Source: Halomonas sp. (GTDB taxonomy: Bacteria > Pseudomonadota > Gammaproteobacteria > Pseudomonadales > Halomonadaceae). From it: 64,000 bases of DNA. The notes beneath the pieces are model-generated. The model did no database searches. It was given only the letters and a program-made list of their open reading frames with translations, and had not been told where the DNA came from. Shown here one piece after another: positions 38,465 to 47,982 of this stretch (positions are counted from its first letter, which is position 1; every line of letters begins with the position of its first letter). The stretch is taken from positions 38,642 through 102,641 of the forward strand of contig NZ_JAFWFN010000047.1 of the NCBI RefSeq assembly GCF_017515565.1. The letters run 5' to 3'. A program made the position numbers and the translations under genes.

Positions 38465-38670
38465 AACCTACCGGTGCCCACTCGCGTAAAGTAGAGCGCT
38501 TAATCGCTTTAGTCGCCGTTACTTTGCTGCTGTTCTGCCCACCACTCATTATCGTAGTGGACCGTTTGCCCTCATTTAACGTGGGTTGGCTACCGCTTTA
38601 TCTGTTTATTGCCTGGGCGGTGGTTATCGGGTTAACCGCTTGGCTAATGGAACATCGCGCGGGACGCTAA
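38461..38670 (+). CDS. Small two-helix membrane protein (69 aa)
   Basis: Starts with ATGA overlapping the exonuclease stop and ends two bases before the transporter-kinase gene. Two hydrophobic helices, about 15-33 (LIALVAVTLLLFCPPLIIVV) and 42-60. Its position next to an SLC5-type protein resembles the DUF4212/YjcH-type small partners of acetate-type symporters, so an accessory role for the kinase's transporter part is suggested. No motif proves it. Confidence 0.75.
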   Translation: MKPTGAHSRKVERLIALVAVTLLLFCPPLIIVVDRLPSFNVGWLPLYLFIAWAVVIGLTAWLMEHRAGR

Positions 38671-38672
38671 CC

Positions 38673-41408
38673 ATGCGTACAGACCTCATTATTGTCGGCA
38701 CCGCGTTTGGCTATTTGGCGCTACTGTTTGTGGTTGCCGCCTGGGGCGATCGGCGCGCCGAACAAGGCCGCTCTCTGATTGGCTCTCCAACGGTTTATGC
38801 GCTCTCTATCGCGGTTTACTGCACGGCCTGGACTTTCTACGGCAGCGTAGGCCGAGCGGCAGAGCATGGCCCCAGCTTTTTGCTGATCTACCTTGGCCCT
38901 ACCCTGGCAATGCTGTTGGCCCCTTCCGTTATTCGCAAAATGGTACGCATTGCGGCACGGCAGCGAATCACCTCCATTGCCGACTTTATTAGCGCCCGCT
39001 ACGGCAAAAACACCACGCTCGGCGCACTGGTGGCGCTCATGGCGCTGATTAGTATTACGCCTTACATTGCCTTGCAGTTAAAAGCCATCACCGTCAGCCA
39101 TGCGGTATTGATCAACTATCCTCACACCGCCGATACCACCCTGGTCGATGAACGGTTTTGGATGGATAAATCCCTCTGGGTCGCGTTGGTATTGGCCGTC
39201 TTTATTATTTTATTCGGCACCCGCCACTTGGATGCCAGCGAGCGCCATGAAGGCATGGTGGCGGCTATCGCTTTAGAGTCACTGGTGAAGCTAGTGGCTT
39301 TTATGGCCGTTGGGATATTTGTAGTTTTCGTCATGTTTGAAGGACCGGCGGCGCTATTTGCTGAAGTGGCCGCCACCCCCGCCCTGGTTAACAGCATGAG
39401 TTTAGATAGCGTGCCGGGGGGAGCAACCGGCTGGGTCGGCATGCTAGCCCTCGCCTTCCTAGCTTTCTTAACACTGCCGCGCCAGTTCCAGGTATTGGTT
39501 GTAGAGAATGTGGATGAGCAGCACTTAACCCGAGCAAGCTGGCTATTCCCACTTTATATGCTACTGATTAATCTATTCGTCATTCCCATTGCGCTGGCAG
39601 GCTTATTGCTGGGCGTAAGCGCAGGCGACCCTGATAGTTTCGTACTGACGCTTCCGCTATCGGCCGGTTTAGAAGGCTTGCCGCTGTTGGTGTTTATTGG
39701 CGGGCTTTCCGCCGCCACGGGCATGGTGATTGTTGAAACCATTGCGCTCTCCACCATGGTTAGCAACCAGTTGGTTATGCCGCTGCTACTCCGCTCTAAG
39801 CGGCTACACCTAAGCACGAAAGGTGAGCTTGCGGGCTGGCTCTTAGGCATTCGGCGCATCGCCATTGTGCTCATCCTGCTGCTTGGCTACCTCTACCATG
39901 CACTGATTGGCGACTCCTACAGCCTCGTAACCATTGGCCTTGTCTCTTTTGCGGGCGCCGCGCAGTTTGCCCCTGCGTTACTGATAGGCCTTTACTGGCG
40001 TGGCGCCACACGCCAAGGGGCTACCCTTGGTTTAATCGCCGGCTTTCTAGTGTGGTGTTACACCCTCTTGCTGCCGGGCTTTGCTCAGTCAGGCTGGCTA
40101 AGCGCGACGCTATTAACCGAAGGGCCATGGGGCATCGCCTGGCTTATACCCTACAGCCTGTTTGGACTCGAAAACTGGGACATTTACAGCCACTCGTTGC
40201 TGTGGAGCATGCTCGCCAACGTGGGGCTTCTGGTGGGTGTTTCTCTATTTACCCGCCCCTCCCCCTTAGAACAGACCCAAGCAGCGCTATTCACTGAGGC
40301 GATGCACCCCAATTTACAAACCACCTCGCTGTGGCGTGGCCAAACCACCCAGGGGGCGTTAAAAGAGTTACTGGTTCGCTATTTAGGCGAGCAAACTACC
40401 CAGCGAGTCTTCCGCCACAGCGGCAATAAACTCCTCTTTGCGCCTGATGACACAGCCCCGCCCGAGTTAATTACCCGCGCAGAGCAGGCGCTTGCAGGGG
40501 CTCTTGGCAGTGCATCAGCACGGGTTTTGATTAACTCGGTGGTACGCGGTGAAGCGTTGGATATCGAATCCGTTCTGAGCATTCTCGACACTACCTCGCA
40601 AACCATTGAGTACAACCGTCGGCTGGAACAGAAATCTCAAGAGTTAGCGCAAATTGGCGAAGAGCTGCGCAGCGCTAACGAGCGGCTGCGCGAACTGGAT
40701 CGGTTAAAAGATGAGTTTGTAGCCATGGTCAGCCACGAGCTACGAACACCGTTAACGTCTATCCGCGCTTTTGCTGAAATCTTACGCGATAGCGACCAAC
40801 TGCCCGACGAGAAGCGCAAGCACTTTCTTGGTGTTATCGTTCACGAGAGCCAGCGGTTATCCCGCTTAATTGAAGAGATATTAGACTTGGCTCGCCTTGA
40901 GAGCGGCCGTTTAACGCTGAACCCAGAGCCTCTCGATCTGGCAGCGCTGGCTCGCCACAGCATTAATGCCATTGCCCATCTGCATGAAGAGCACGGCATC
41001 GCTTTAGACGTTGCGATTGAGGCTGACCCCGCAATGGTGATTGGCGACCACGACCGGTTAGAGCAGGTGATTATTAACCTGTTAGATAATGCGGGTAAAT
41101 TCGCCGATCGCCAGCAGCCCAAAGTACGCTTGGCACTCTACCACCACCGCCGACATTTCCGCTTAAGCGTGGAGGATAACGGCCCAGGTATTGGTATCGA
41201 GGAGCGAGAACGAGTATTTGAGAAATTCCACCAAATACAACAAGATGGCGAACTTCCTAAAGGTAGGCCTAAAGGTAGTGGCTTAGGCTTACCCATTAGC
41301 CGAGGTATCATCGCTCACCTTGGCGGGCGGCTCTGGGTTGAAGACGCTAAACAGCTAGGCGGTGCGTGTTTAACACTGGAATTACCTACTGCACCAGTTA
41401 ATGACTAA
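38673..41408 (+). CDS. SLC5-type transporter - histidine kinase (CbrA/CrbS-like)
   Basis: A 911-residue protein. Residues 1-500 form about 13 helices of a sodium:solute symporter fold (SLTVYALSIAVYCTAWTFYGSVG; FISARYGKNTTL). A linker at about 560-650 resembles the STAC region of CbrA and CrbS (LKELLVRYLGEQTTQRVF), then a coiled coil and a HisKA domain with H688 in MVSHELRTPLTS. The ATPase has N box LEQVIINLLDNAGKFA, G1 VEDNGPGI and GSGLGLPISRG. The start is ATG 38673. CbrA and CrbS control carbon and acetate use with CbrB or CrbR; no such DNA-binding regulator is in the window, only the receiver at 36030. No C-terminal REC domain is present. Confidence 0.88.
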   Translation: MRTDLIIVGTAFGYLALLFVVAAWGDRRAEQGRSLIGSPTVYALSIAVYCTAWTFYGSVGRAAEHGPSFLLIYLGPTLAMLLAPSVIRKMVRIAARQRITSIADFISARYGKNTTLGALVALMALISITPYIALQLKAITVSHAVLINYPHTADTTLVDERFWMDKSLWVALVLAVFIILFGTRHLDASERHEGMVAAIALESLVKLVAFMAVGIFVVFVMFEGPAALFAEVAATPALVNSMSLDSVPGGATGWVGMLALAFLAFLTLPRQFQVLVVENVDEQHLTRASWLFPLYMLLINLFVIPIALAGLLLGVSAGDPDSFVLTLPLSAGLEGLPLLVFIGGLSAATGMVIVETIALSTMVSNQLVMPLLLRSKRLHLSTKGELAGWLLGIRRIAIVLILLLGYLYHALIGDSYSLVTIGLVSFAGAAQFAPALLIGLYWRGATRQGATLGLIAGFLVWCYTLLLPGFAQSGWLSATLLTEGPWGIAWLIPYSLFGLENWDIYSHSLLWSMLANVGLLVGVSLFTRPSPLEQTQAALFTEAMHPNLQTTSLWRGQTTQGALKELLVRYLGEQTTQRVFRHSGNKLLFAPDDTAPPELITRAEQALAGALGSASARVLINSVVRGEALDIESVLSILDTTSQTIEYNRRLEQKSQELAQIGEELRSANERLRELDRLKDEFVAMVSHELRTPLTSIRAFAEILRDSDQLPDEKRKHFLGVIVHESQRLSRLIEEILDLARLESGRLTLNPEPLDLAALARHSINAIAHLHEEHGIALDVAIEADPAMVIGDHDRLEQVIINLLDNAGKFADRQQPKVRLALYHHRRHFRLSVEDNGPGIGIEERERVFEKFHQIQQDGELPKGRPKGSGLGLPISRGIIAHLGGRLWVEDAKQLGGACLTLELPTAPVND

Positions 41409-41517
41409 TTATAGCCTAGTAAATTACTAAACACTGCTGGCTTTACTTACTTGAATTAAGTTATTCTTTGCTCTGGACTTACGTATTAGCCTAAAGACGC
41501 ATTCCATGGATCCGTGA

Positions 41518-42732
41518 ATGAGCAAAACTTTTACCCCTAACGATTCAGACTCACTATCAAAATACACGATCGCCATTCAGCCTATCGTGGATGTAAAGCT
41601 CCATCACATAGCCGATGAGCTGCTTTACCGTGCTAATCATTCCATTGAGTCTGCCACCGTCATTGACGATGTACAAGCTACCGCTCGAGCCTGCGCTGTA
41701 GCCGTTTACGAAATTGGACTAGATGATTTATGCGGCCCAAAAAGCTTATTTATCAACGCTTCGGAAGGCTGGTTAATAAATCCAGACCTTACAGGCCTAC
41801 CTAGCCAACGTATAGTAATTGAAATTTTGGAAAATACCCCGGCCACTAAAGAAGTACTCCATGCTTTAAAAAATTTTAAACAGCTGGGCTACACGCTTGC
41901 ATTAGATGACTTTGTCCTTGATAGCCAGAATCAGGCCTTTTTGCCCTTTTGCGATATTATCAAATTCGACATTTCCAACAAAATTCCTGAAAAATTGGTT
42001 AAAAAGCTAATTGAGGGTGGGTTTACACTGCTGGCAGAGCGGGTAGAAACACGGGAAGATTTTGAGTATTGCAAGCTGTTAGGCTTTTCTCTCTTCCAAG
42101 GCTATTTTTATGAACGACCAAAGAGTCAAGCCTCTAGTTCAACGCGACGTTCAGCTTCTCACGCAAATCAGCTGCAACTTCTGGCTATTTTGTATCGTGA
42201 CAATGTAAAACTTTCCGATATTAGCTCTTTAATAGCGAGAGACCCTTATCTTCTACACGCAATTTTCAAGCGCGCTAACTCAGCAGCAAAAGGTACGCGC
42301 CAGATTCAAACAAAACTAATTGACTGTCTACAAATTATTGGGCTTCGAGAATTACGCACTCTCGTTGCCATCGTTATGCTTGCTGCCAACAGCCCTGCTA
42401 GTAAGTTAAATCTTGTTAAAGGGCTAACGCGTGCTTTTGCTTGTGAAATGATGGCCGACCACCGAAACATTGATGATCAAGAAGGCTTTATCACTGGGTT
42501 GTTTTCGCTGATGCCTGCCATCCTAGATGTTAGCGAAGAAGTGGTTTCAAGAGAAATAAAACTAGGTAAGACTATAGAAGAAGCGATAAATAACCGCTCT
42601 GGATCATTAGGTCAGTTACTTAATGATGTAGAGTCAGCGGAAAAACAATTCTCACCGCTAGATTTTCCAGACAACATAATGATTCAGGCAGCAGCAAAAG
42701 CACGCACCTTAGTAGATTGCCATGCTGGCTAG
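41518..42732 (+). CDS. EAL-like (degenerate) plus HDOD domain protein
   Basis: A 404-residue signalling protein. Residues 15-205 are an EAL-like fold with DELL in place of EAL, DDFVLDSQN where active enzymes have the DFGTGYSS loop, and AERVETREDFEY; this YuxH-type pattern suggests no phosphodiesterase activity. Residues 215-400 are an HDOD domain (LARDPYLLHAIFKRANSAA). By sampling a few lines it has about 40% GC and AT-ending codons, clearly unlike its neighbours, so it may be acquired or under relaxed codon pressure. It follows the transporter-kinase gene by 109 bases and faces the DUF294 gene. Confidence 0.85.
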   Translation: MSKTFTPNDSDSLSKYTIAIQPIVDVKLHHIADELLYRANHSIESATVIDDVQATARACAVAVYEIGLDDLCGPKSLFINASEGWLINPDLTGLPSQRIVIEILENTPATKEVLHALKNFKQLGYTLALDDFVLDSQNQAFLPFCDIIKFDISNKIPEKLVKKLIEGGFTLLAERVETREDFEYCKLLGFSLFQGYFYERPKSQASSSTRRSASHANQLQLLAILYRDNVKLSDISSLIARDPYLLHAIFKRANSAAKGTRQIQTKLIDCLQIIGLRELRTLVAIVMLAANSPASKLNLVKGLTRAFACEMMADHRNIDDQEGFITGLFSLMPAILDVSEEVVSREIKLGKTIEEAINNRSGSLGQLLNDVESAEKQFSPLDFPDNIMIQAAAKARTLVDCHAG

Positions 42733-42753
42733 GCTAGATAAAGAAACCCACCA

Positions 42754-43890
42754 TCAGCTAATAGAAGTATTTTTTGCTAAGACAACAAATCGTTTAATCT
42801 GCTGAAGATCAAACTTCAACAGCAATTTCTCATCTTCACGCAGGCGGCGAAGATCAATCCAGCCATCTGCGGCCTGGCCGCGTGATATGTTGTAACGCTG
42901 CTGATCCAGCAGGCACTGCTGAAAACGCTCAAACGCTGCTATCAGCAAGTCCGATTGCTCTAAACTCAACGTGTCAGTCGCATGGCTAAGCGCAATCAAG
43001 CGCTCCCGGGTGCCTATTTCTTGCCGCCGATGCCTTACGCTGAGTAAGCGCGCAGCGCTAATCAATGGTAGTAATCCCTGCCGTTTAAGATTAACAGCAT
43101 GACGGTGGGGTGCCTCCGAACTTGGGCTAGCCGCAACGCGTCCGAAGCGGTCTAAAGCAACCGGCAACTCATCAAGCAATACCGACATTTCATCCATAAA
43201 CAGAGACGCTTGGGGAAGCGTTGTAGAAACACTCTCCGCCAACTGCTCAGCAAGGGCTGAGTTGCCTGCCACTGGCGTAAAATCAAGCAAAATATTGGTT
43301 TGCTGAACGCGTTTAACACGCCGATCAGCGCTCCATATTTCCAGTTGCAAGCGCCACTCGCTGATCCGTTTTCGCCACATCGGCCAGCGGGCCATTATAT
43401 GCCCTCGACACAGCGGTATACCCGCATCATCAAGGCGCTGGGTAAAGCGCTCACCCAGGGCTTGAAAGTAGCCATCGATTTCCACATGACGGGCATCTGG
43501 ATAGTCATCAATTATTAACGCATTATCCTGGTCCGGGCTGAGGAGACTTTCATACCGGGCAGCCGACCCTAACATTACCACGCAGTAATCAACGGGGGGC
43601 TCCCCCCACCCCTGAGCATGCATTTCATTGAGCGAGAGCGCTATTGCCTGACGGTAAAGCCACGCATTATGGTCGCCAATAATCTGGCTAATACGCCATG
43701 CGGGAATGTCATAGCGCACCAACGCCTCAACGAGCGGCAGTTGACAGGCATGGGAATCCGCCAACGTGAGGTGTGGCGCAAAGAGTCTGGAGAAAATGTC
43801 GTCTAGCGGCGCCGTAAGAGCCGACCTGTTCAGCTGGCCATCTTTATCTATTAAGGAGCGCCATGGCGAGGCTTGATATACGACACGCAT
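42754..43890 (-). CDS. DUF294-type putative nucleotidyltransferase
   Basis: A 378-residue protein. The nucleotidyltransferase signature VVMLGSAARYESLLSPDQDNALII, at about residues 105-128, carries GS and the metal-binding D-x-D (DQD), as in GlnD-like uridylyltransferases. The C-terminal half is the helical DUF294_C region (HAVNLKRQGLLPLISAARLL). The CBS domains often present in this family are missing. In other bacteria such proteins are linked with an exonuclease and an acetate-type symporter, matching this neighbourhood; the target protein is unknown. The start is ATG 43890. Confidence 0.85.
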   Translation of the reverse strand: MRVVYQASPWRSLIDKDGQLNRSALTAPLDDIFSRLFAPHLTLADSHACQLPLVEALVRYDIPAWRISQIIGDHNAWLYRQAIALSLNEMHAQGWGEPPVDYCVVMLGSAARYESLLSPDQDNALIIDDYPDARHVEIDGYFQALGERFTQRLDDAGIPLCRGHIMARWPMWRKRISEWRLQLEIWSADRRVKRVQQTNILLDFTPVAGNSALAEQLAESVSTTLPQASLFMDEMSVLLDELPVALDRFGRVAASPSSEAPHRHAVNLKRQGLLPLISAARLLSVRHRRQEIGTRERLIALSHATDTLSLEQSDLLIAAFERFQQCLLDQQRYNISRGQAADGWIDLRRLREDEKLLLKFDLQQIKRFVVLAKNTSIS

Positions 43891-43955
43891 TCACCGCTCC
43901 TTGGTTTAACGAGTGGCTCTGTGGGTTATTTAAGCGAGGGGATGCACTTGGCTAA

Positions 43956-44282
43956 TCAGTTTTGCTCTTTTTGCCGAGGGTCATGTGCAAACATTGCCTC
44001 GCCTACTTCATCAATATAGCGCTGCGCTTTAGTGATCATCATCGCATCGCAGGCTTCACGGCCGGGAAGCATATCTGAACGCTCAAATCGATGCTCTTGG
44101 GTAACGCCCTCGCTATCTAGCCGGCGAATCCAGCCGCTAACTCGGTATTGCCCGCTTTGGTTATCAGGCTGGGAGACAATTAAATACTCTTTGTACTCTA
44201 CTGGCTCGGCAGCGTTTGCGCTGCTCTCTGCAGCGCCTTGGCCACCGCCCCCAAAAAGACCTGAAAGTAGTTTTTTTAGCAT
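43956..44282 (-). CDS. hlyU: HlyU-family protein
   Basis: A 108-residue protein of the small HlyU family (not the ArsR-type Vibrio HlyU). It starts MLKKLLSGLFGGGG, then has EYKEYLIVSQPD, YRVSGWIRRL, EHRFERSDMLPGREAC and MMITKAQRYIDEVGEAMF. The family is annotated as a transcriptional activator, but there is no clear helix-turn-helix here, so the role is uncertain. It lies between argG and the DUF294 gene, 65 bases before the latter. The argG terminator ends just upstream. Confidence 0.75.
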   Translation of the reverse strand: MLKKLLSGLFGGGGQGAAESSANAAEPVEYKEYLIVSQPDNQSGQYRVSGWIRRLDSEGVTQEHRFERSDMLPGREACDAMMITKAQRYIDEVGEAMFAHDPRQKEQN

Positions 44283-44300
44283 AGGTAGTTCCCCTGCAAT

Positions 44301-44328
44301 AAAAACGGCCAGCTTAGCGCTGGCCGCT
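44301..44328 (-). terminator. Rho-independent terminator of argG
   Basis: On the minus strand CGGCCAGC, loop gctaa, GCTGGCCG, followed by TTTTTATTG; it starts 13 bases after the argG stop. Confidence 0.9.
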
Positions 44329-44338
44329 TAACGCATTG

Positions 44339-45559
44339 TTAGCTCTGCTGACGGCCTTTACCAGCGGCAATACGTAAACGCAGTGCATTCAACTTGATAA
44401 AGCCTTCGGCGTCTTTTTGGTTGTATGCACCCGCATCATCTTCAAACGTGGCGATAGACTCATCAAACAGCGACTGCTCGGACTTACGGCCCACCACAAT
44501 GGCGTTGCCTTTGTAGAGCTTCATACGCACAACGCCACAAACGTTCTTCTGAGTCTCGTCGATGGCCGCTTGCAGCATTCGACGCTCTGGACTCCACCAG
44601 TAACCGTTGTAGATGACTTCTGCGTATTTAGGCATCAGTTGATCTTTCAGATGCGCTTCTTCGCGATCAAGGGTCAGCGACTCAATCGCACGGTGGGCAC
44701 GCAGCATAATAGTGCCCCCTGGCGTTTCGTAGCAGCCGCGGGACTTCATGCCCACATAGCGGTTTTCAACAATGTCTAAACGGCCAATACCGTTGTCACC
44801 GCCAAGCTTGTTAAGTTTTTCCAGCACTTCGTGGGGCTTATGCGCTTCACCATCGATGGCAACGATGTCACCTTTTTCAAAGGTAAGCTCCACGTAGGTG
44901 GGCTGCTCCGGCGCGGCTTCGGGGGAAACGCTCCAGCGCCACATATCTTCTTCTGCTTCGGCCCAGGGGTCTTCCAAAATGCCGCCCTCGTAAGAGATAT
45001 GCAGCAGGTTGGCGTCCATGGAGTATGGCGATTTTTTCTTCTTATTAGAAAAATCGACCGGAATGTTGCGCTCTTCGCAGTAGGCCATCAGCTTCTCGCG
45101 AGAAGTGAGATCCCACTCGCGCCAAGGCGCAATGACTTTAACCCCCGGTTTCAGCGCGTAACCGCCCAGCTCAAAACGCACTTGGTCGTTGCCTTTGCCC
45201 GTCGCGCCATGGGAAATAGCATCGGCACCGGTTTCATTGGCAATTTCGATTAAGCGCTTGGCAATCAGTGGGCGAGCGATGGAGGTACCCAGCAGGTACT
45301 CACCTTCATAAATAGTATTGGCGCGGAACATAGGGAAAACATAGTCCCGCACGAACTCTTCACGGAGATCTTCTATGTAGATCTCTTTAACGCCCAGCGC
45401 TTGCGCTTTTGCACGGGCGGGTTCGACTTCTTCACCCTGACCGATGTCGGCTGTAAAGGTCACTACCTCGCAGTTGTAGGTCTCTTGCAACCACTTAACG
45501 ATTACGGATGTGTCCAGGCCGCCTGAATACGCCAGCACAACCTTTTTGACATCGGACAT
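44339..45559 (-). CDS. argG: Argininosuccinate synthase
   Basis: ATP-dependent joining of citrulline and aspartate in arginine biosynthesis. 406 residues, with the PP-loop [10 protein letters not shown] at 10-19, [15 protein letters not shown] at about 116-130, and the C-terminal ESLTLDREE. The start is ATG 45559, after AAGGAGTAAAGA. It is transcribed divergently from rnt across about 220 bases; a possible -10 (TATATT) lies near 45600 on the minus strand, without a good -35. Confidence 0.98.
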   Translation of the reverse strand: MSDVKKVVLAYSGGLDTSVIVKWLQETYNCEVVTFTADIGQGEEVEPARAKAQALGVKEIYIEDLREEFVRDYVFPMFRANTIYEGEYLLGTSIARPLIAKRLIEIANETGADAISHGATGKGNDQVRFELGGYALKPGVKVIAPWREWDLTSREKLMAYCEERNIPVDFSNKKKKSPYSMDANLLHISYEGGILEDPWAEAEEDMWRWSVSPEAAPEQPTYVELTFEKGDIVAIDGEAHKPHEVLEKLNKLGGDNGIGRLDIVENRYVGMKSRGCYETPGGTIMLRAHRAIESLTLDREEAHLKDQLMPKYAEVIYNGYWWSPERRMLQAAIDETQKNVCGVVRMKLYKGNAIVVGRKSEQSLFDESIATFEDDAGAYNQKDAEGFIKLNALRLRIAAGKGRQQS

Positions 45560-45780
45560 TCTTTACTCCTTGTGTAGGGAAAGCAGTTCACCAAAATATA
45601 TAGCGCGGCACGCCATGTGCTAACACAAACCAGTTATCACAATCTATTAGTATAGCGCTCTCGATGCTCAGCGAATACCGTCAACGACGCCTTGGGGGTA
45701 AAGCTGCTAGAATCACACCATTCATTGCGGTGGCTTGCTGCACACCCTGTCCGATTACTCGCTTTACTAAGGAGAGCTGC

Positions 45781-46449
45781 ATGAGCGAGGCAATTGCCCG
45801 CGAATTAATGGCCCAACGTTTTCGCAGTTACCTGCCGGTTGTCATTGATTTAGAAACGGGTGGGTTTAATGCCCAAAACGACGCCGTACTTGAGATTGCA
45901 GCCGTTACGCTCACCATGGATCCAGAGGGTAATTTATTACCCGATGCCACTTACGCTTATCATATTCACCCTTTTGAAGGGGCGAACGTTGAACAGTCAG
46001 CGTTAGATTTTACCGGTATTAACCTGGACGACCCGCTGCGCCGCCAAGTGGCGCTCACGGAGTCAGAGGCGCTGGGGGAGCTTTTTCGCCCTATTCGCAA
46101 AGCCATTAAAGCCCACGGCTGTTCACGTGCCATCTTGGTGGGGCATAACGCGGCATTTGATCACAGCTTTTTAAATGCGGCGGCTAATCGTTGTGATGTC
46201 AAGCGAAACCCGTTTCATCCGTTCTCAAGCTTTGATACGGCAACGCTCGCTGGCTTCGTGTACGGCCAAACCGTGCTTGCCCGGGCGTGTCGCGCAGCGG
46301 GTATCGATTTCGATAATAAAGCGGCTCACTCTGCCCGTTACGATACAGAACGCACCGCGGAGCTGTTTTGCGCGATGGTTAACCGCTATAAAGATTTAGG
46401 CGGTTGGCGGCTAGCCCAACAGGAGCAAGAGCTGGACATCGGCGAGTAG
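45781..46449 (+). CDS. rnt: Ribonuclease T
   Basis: A 3'-5' exoribonuclease that trims tRNA and 5S/23S rRNA ends. 222 residues; DEDDh motifs: DLETGGFN near residue 23, [13 protein letters not shown] near 122 and [15 protein letters not shown] near 182. The start is ATG 45781 after AAGGAGAGCTGC; an open extension of 39 codons upstream is not family-like. It is a distant relative of the exonuclease domain at 37.9-38.4 kb. Confidence 0.97.
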   Translation: MSEAIARELMAQRFRSYLPVVIDLETGGFNAQNDAVLEIAAVTLTMDPEGNLLPDATYAYHIHPFEGANVEQSALDFTGINLDDPLRRQVALTESEALGELFRPIRKAIKAHGCSRAILVGHNAAFDHSFLNAAANRCDVKRNPFHPFSSFDTATLAGFVYGQTVLARACRAAGIDFDNKAAHSARYDTERTAELFCAMVNRYKDLGGWRLAQQEQELDIGE

Positions 46450-46562
46450 ACAGCCTAATGCAGCCCCTGCCGCTTTACGCTAAACTTTCGTCGTTTGTTA
46501 TAAATTTTCCAGGGAAAGCCCCAGTGCTTTTCCTGGGCATATCTTATCTATTTTAGTCATCA

Positions 46563-46582
46563 AGCACGCTTTAGAGCGTGCT
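46563..46582 (+). promoter_or_regulatory. Hairpin in the pfp leader
   Basis: AGCACGCT, loop TTAG, AGCGTGCT: an 8-bp perfect stem 35 bases before the pfp start codon, followed by CCAACTTTCC. A second hairpin, CCAGGgAAAGC/GCTTTtCCTGG, lies at 46510-46537. With only a weak T-tract these may be a leader structure or the rnt terminator. Confidence 0.45.
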
Positions 46583-46616
46583 CCAACTTTCCGCTTTTAG
46601 GAGATGAGACGTTTCC

Positions 46617-47876
46617 ATGGCTCAGCATAATGCCTTTTACGCCCAATCCGGTGGCGTTACCGCCGTCATCAATGCCAGCGCCTGCGGCGTTATCCAAGCA
46701 TGTCGGCAAGCCCCCGAGCAGATTGGTAAGGTGTACGCCGGACATAACGGCATTATCGGTGCCTTGACGGAAGATCTCATCGACGTGTCCCAGGAGAGCG
46801 ATGAAGCCATTGCTGCTCTACGCCACACGCCGGGTGGTGCCTTTGGTTCATGCCGCTACAAACTCAAAGACATTGATACACACCGCGCCCAGTACGAACG
46901 CTTAATTGAAGTCTTTAAAGCCCACGATATTCGTTACTTTTTCTATAATGGCGGTGGCGATAGCGCTGATACGTGCTTAAAAGTTTCGCAGCTGTCTGAA
47001 AAGCTGGGTTACCCCCTCACCGCTATTCACGTCCCCAAAACAGTGGATAACGACCTGCCCATTACTGATAACAGCCCGGGTTTTGGTAGCGTTGCTAAGT
47101 ACATCGCCACCTCTACTCAGGAAGCGTCTCTGGATGTCGCCTCTATGTGTGCGACGTCCACCAAAGTTTTTGTACTGGAAGTAATGGGACGCCACGCGGG
47201 CTGGATTGCTGCCGCAGGCGGCTTGGCGGGAGAAGGTGAAGGCGAGCCACCCCACCTGATTATTTTCCCGGAGATTGCTTTCAACCGTAGTGCCGTCATG
47301 GCGCGGGTAGAAGAGAGTGTCACCAAGTATGGTTACTGCGTGATTGTGGTATCGGAAGGCGCTCGGTACGAAGACGGCACTTTCCTTGCCGATGCCGGTA
47401 ATACCGATGCCTTTGGCCACCGTCAACTTGGCGGTGTTGCACCCACTTTAGCCGGCATGATCAAGCAAGACTTGGGCTATAAATACCACTGGGCTGTTGC
47501 CGACTACCTGCAGCGTGCGGCGCGCCACCTAGCCTCTAAGACTGATGTTGAGCAGGCGTATGCGGTGGGTCGCGAAGCCGTTACCTTGGCGCTGGCAGGT
47601 AAAAACTCTATGATGCCGGCCATTCGCCGCATCTCCCAAGAGCCTTACCAGTGGGATGTGATCTCTGCCCCCTTGGCGCAAATAGCCAATCAGGAAAAAT
47701 TCATGCCACGGGACTACATCAGCGAAAATGGATTTGAGATCACCAAAGCATGCCGCGACTATCTATCGCCACTAATTCAAGGGGAAGACTTCCCACCCTT
47801 TGAAAATGGCCTACCTAAAGTCGCTAAGTTAAAGCTTGCGAAGGTCGAGCAAAAGCTGCCACCTTTCACGCTCTAA
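46617..47876 (+). CDS. pfp: PPi-type 6-phosphofructokinase
   Basis: A 419-residue phosphofructokinase-family protein. FYAQSGGVTAVINAS starts the fold; YNGGGDSADT near 106-115 is the ATP/PPi site and PKTVDNDLPITD near 140-151 the catalytic loop. The Gly-Gly-Gly-Asp-Ser sequence, in place of GGDGS, and the overall length indicate the pyrophosphate-dependent group, reversible between fructose-6-phosphate and fructose-1,6-bisphosphate. Use of PPi is inferred, not proven. A ribosome site, AGGAG, lies at 46600-46604. ppa, which also consumes PPi, is 2 kb downstream. Confidence 0.88.
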   Translation: MAQHNAFYAQSGGVTAVINASACGVIQACRQAPEQIGKVYAGHNGIIGALTEDLIDVSQESDEAIAALRHTPGGAFGSCRYKLKDIDTHRAQYERLIEVFKAHDIRYFFYNGGGDSADTCLKVSQLSEKLGYPLTAIHVPKTVDNDLPITDNSPGFGSVAKYIATSTQEASLDVASMCATSTKVFVLEVMGRHAGWIAAAGGLAGEGEGEPPHLIIFPEIAFNRSAVMARVEESVTKYGYCVIVVSEGARYEDGTFLADAGNTDAFGHRQLGGVAPTLAGMIKQDLGYKYHWAVADYLQRAARHLASKTDVEQAYAVGREAVTLALAGKNSMMPAIRRISQEPYQWDVISAPLAQIANQEKFMPRDYISENGFEITKACRDYLSPLIQGEDFPPFENGLPKVAKLKLAKVEQKLPPFTL

Positions 47877-47903
47877 GCGCTTTTGGTTTGTGAGGAGTAA
47901 TAT

Positions 47904-47943
47904 AAAAAGGGGGGATGCCGTAAAAGCATCGCCCCTTTTTTCG
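47904..47943 (+). terminator. Rho-independent terminator between pfp and the kinase-like gene
   Basis: AAAAGGGG and an inner GATGC, loop cgtaaaa, GCATC and CCCCTTTT, with a run of T after it and A before it. It can work in both directions and sits between convergent pfp and the phosphatase/kinase-like gene. Confidence 0.9.
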
Positions 47944-47982
47944 CTCAGCACTTTATTATGCTTAGCGCTTTTTTAAAACAAC

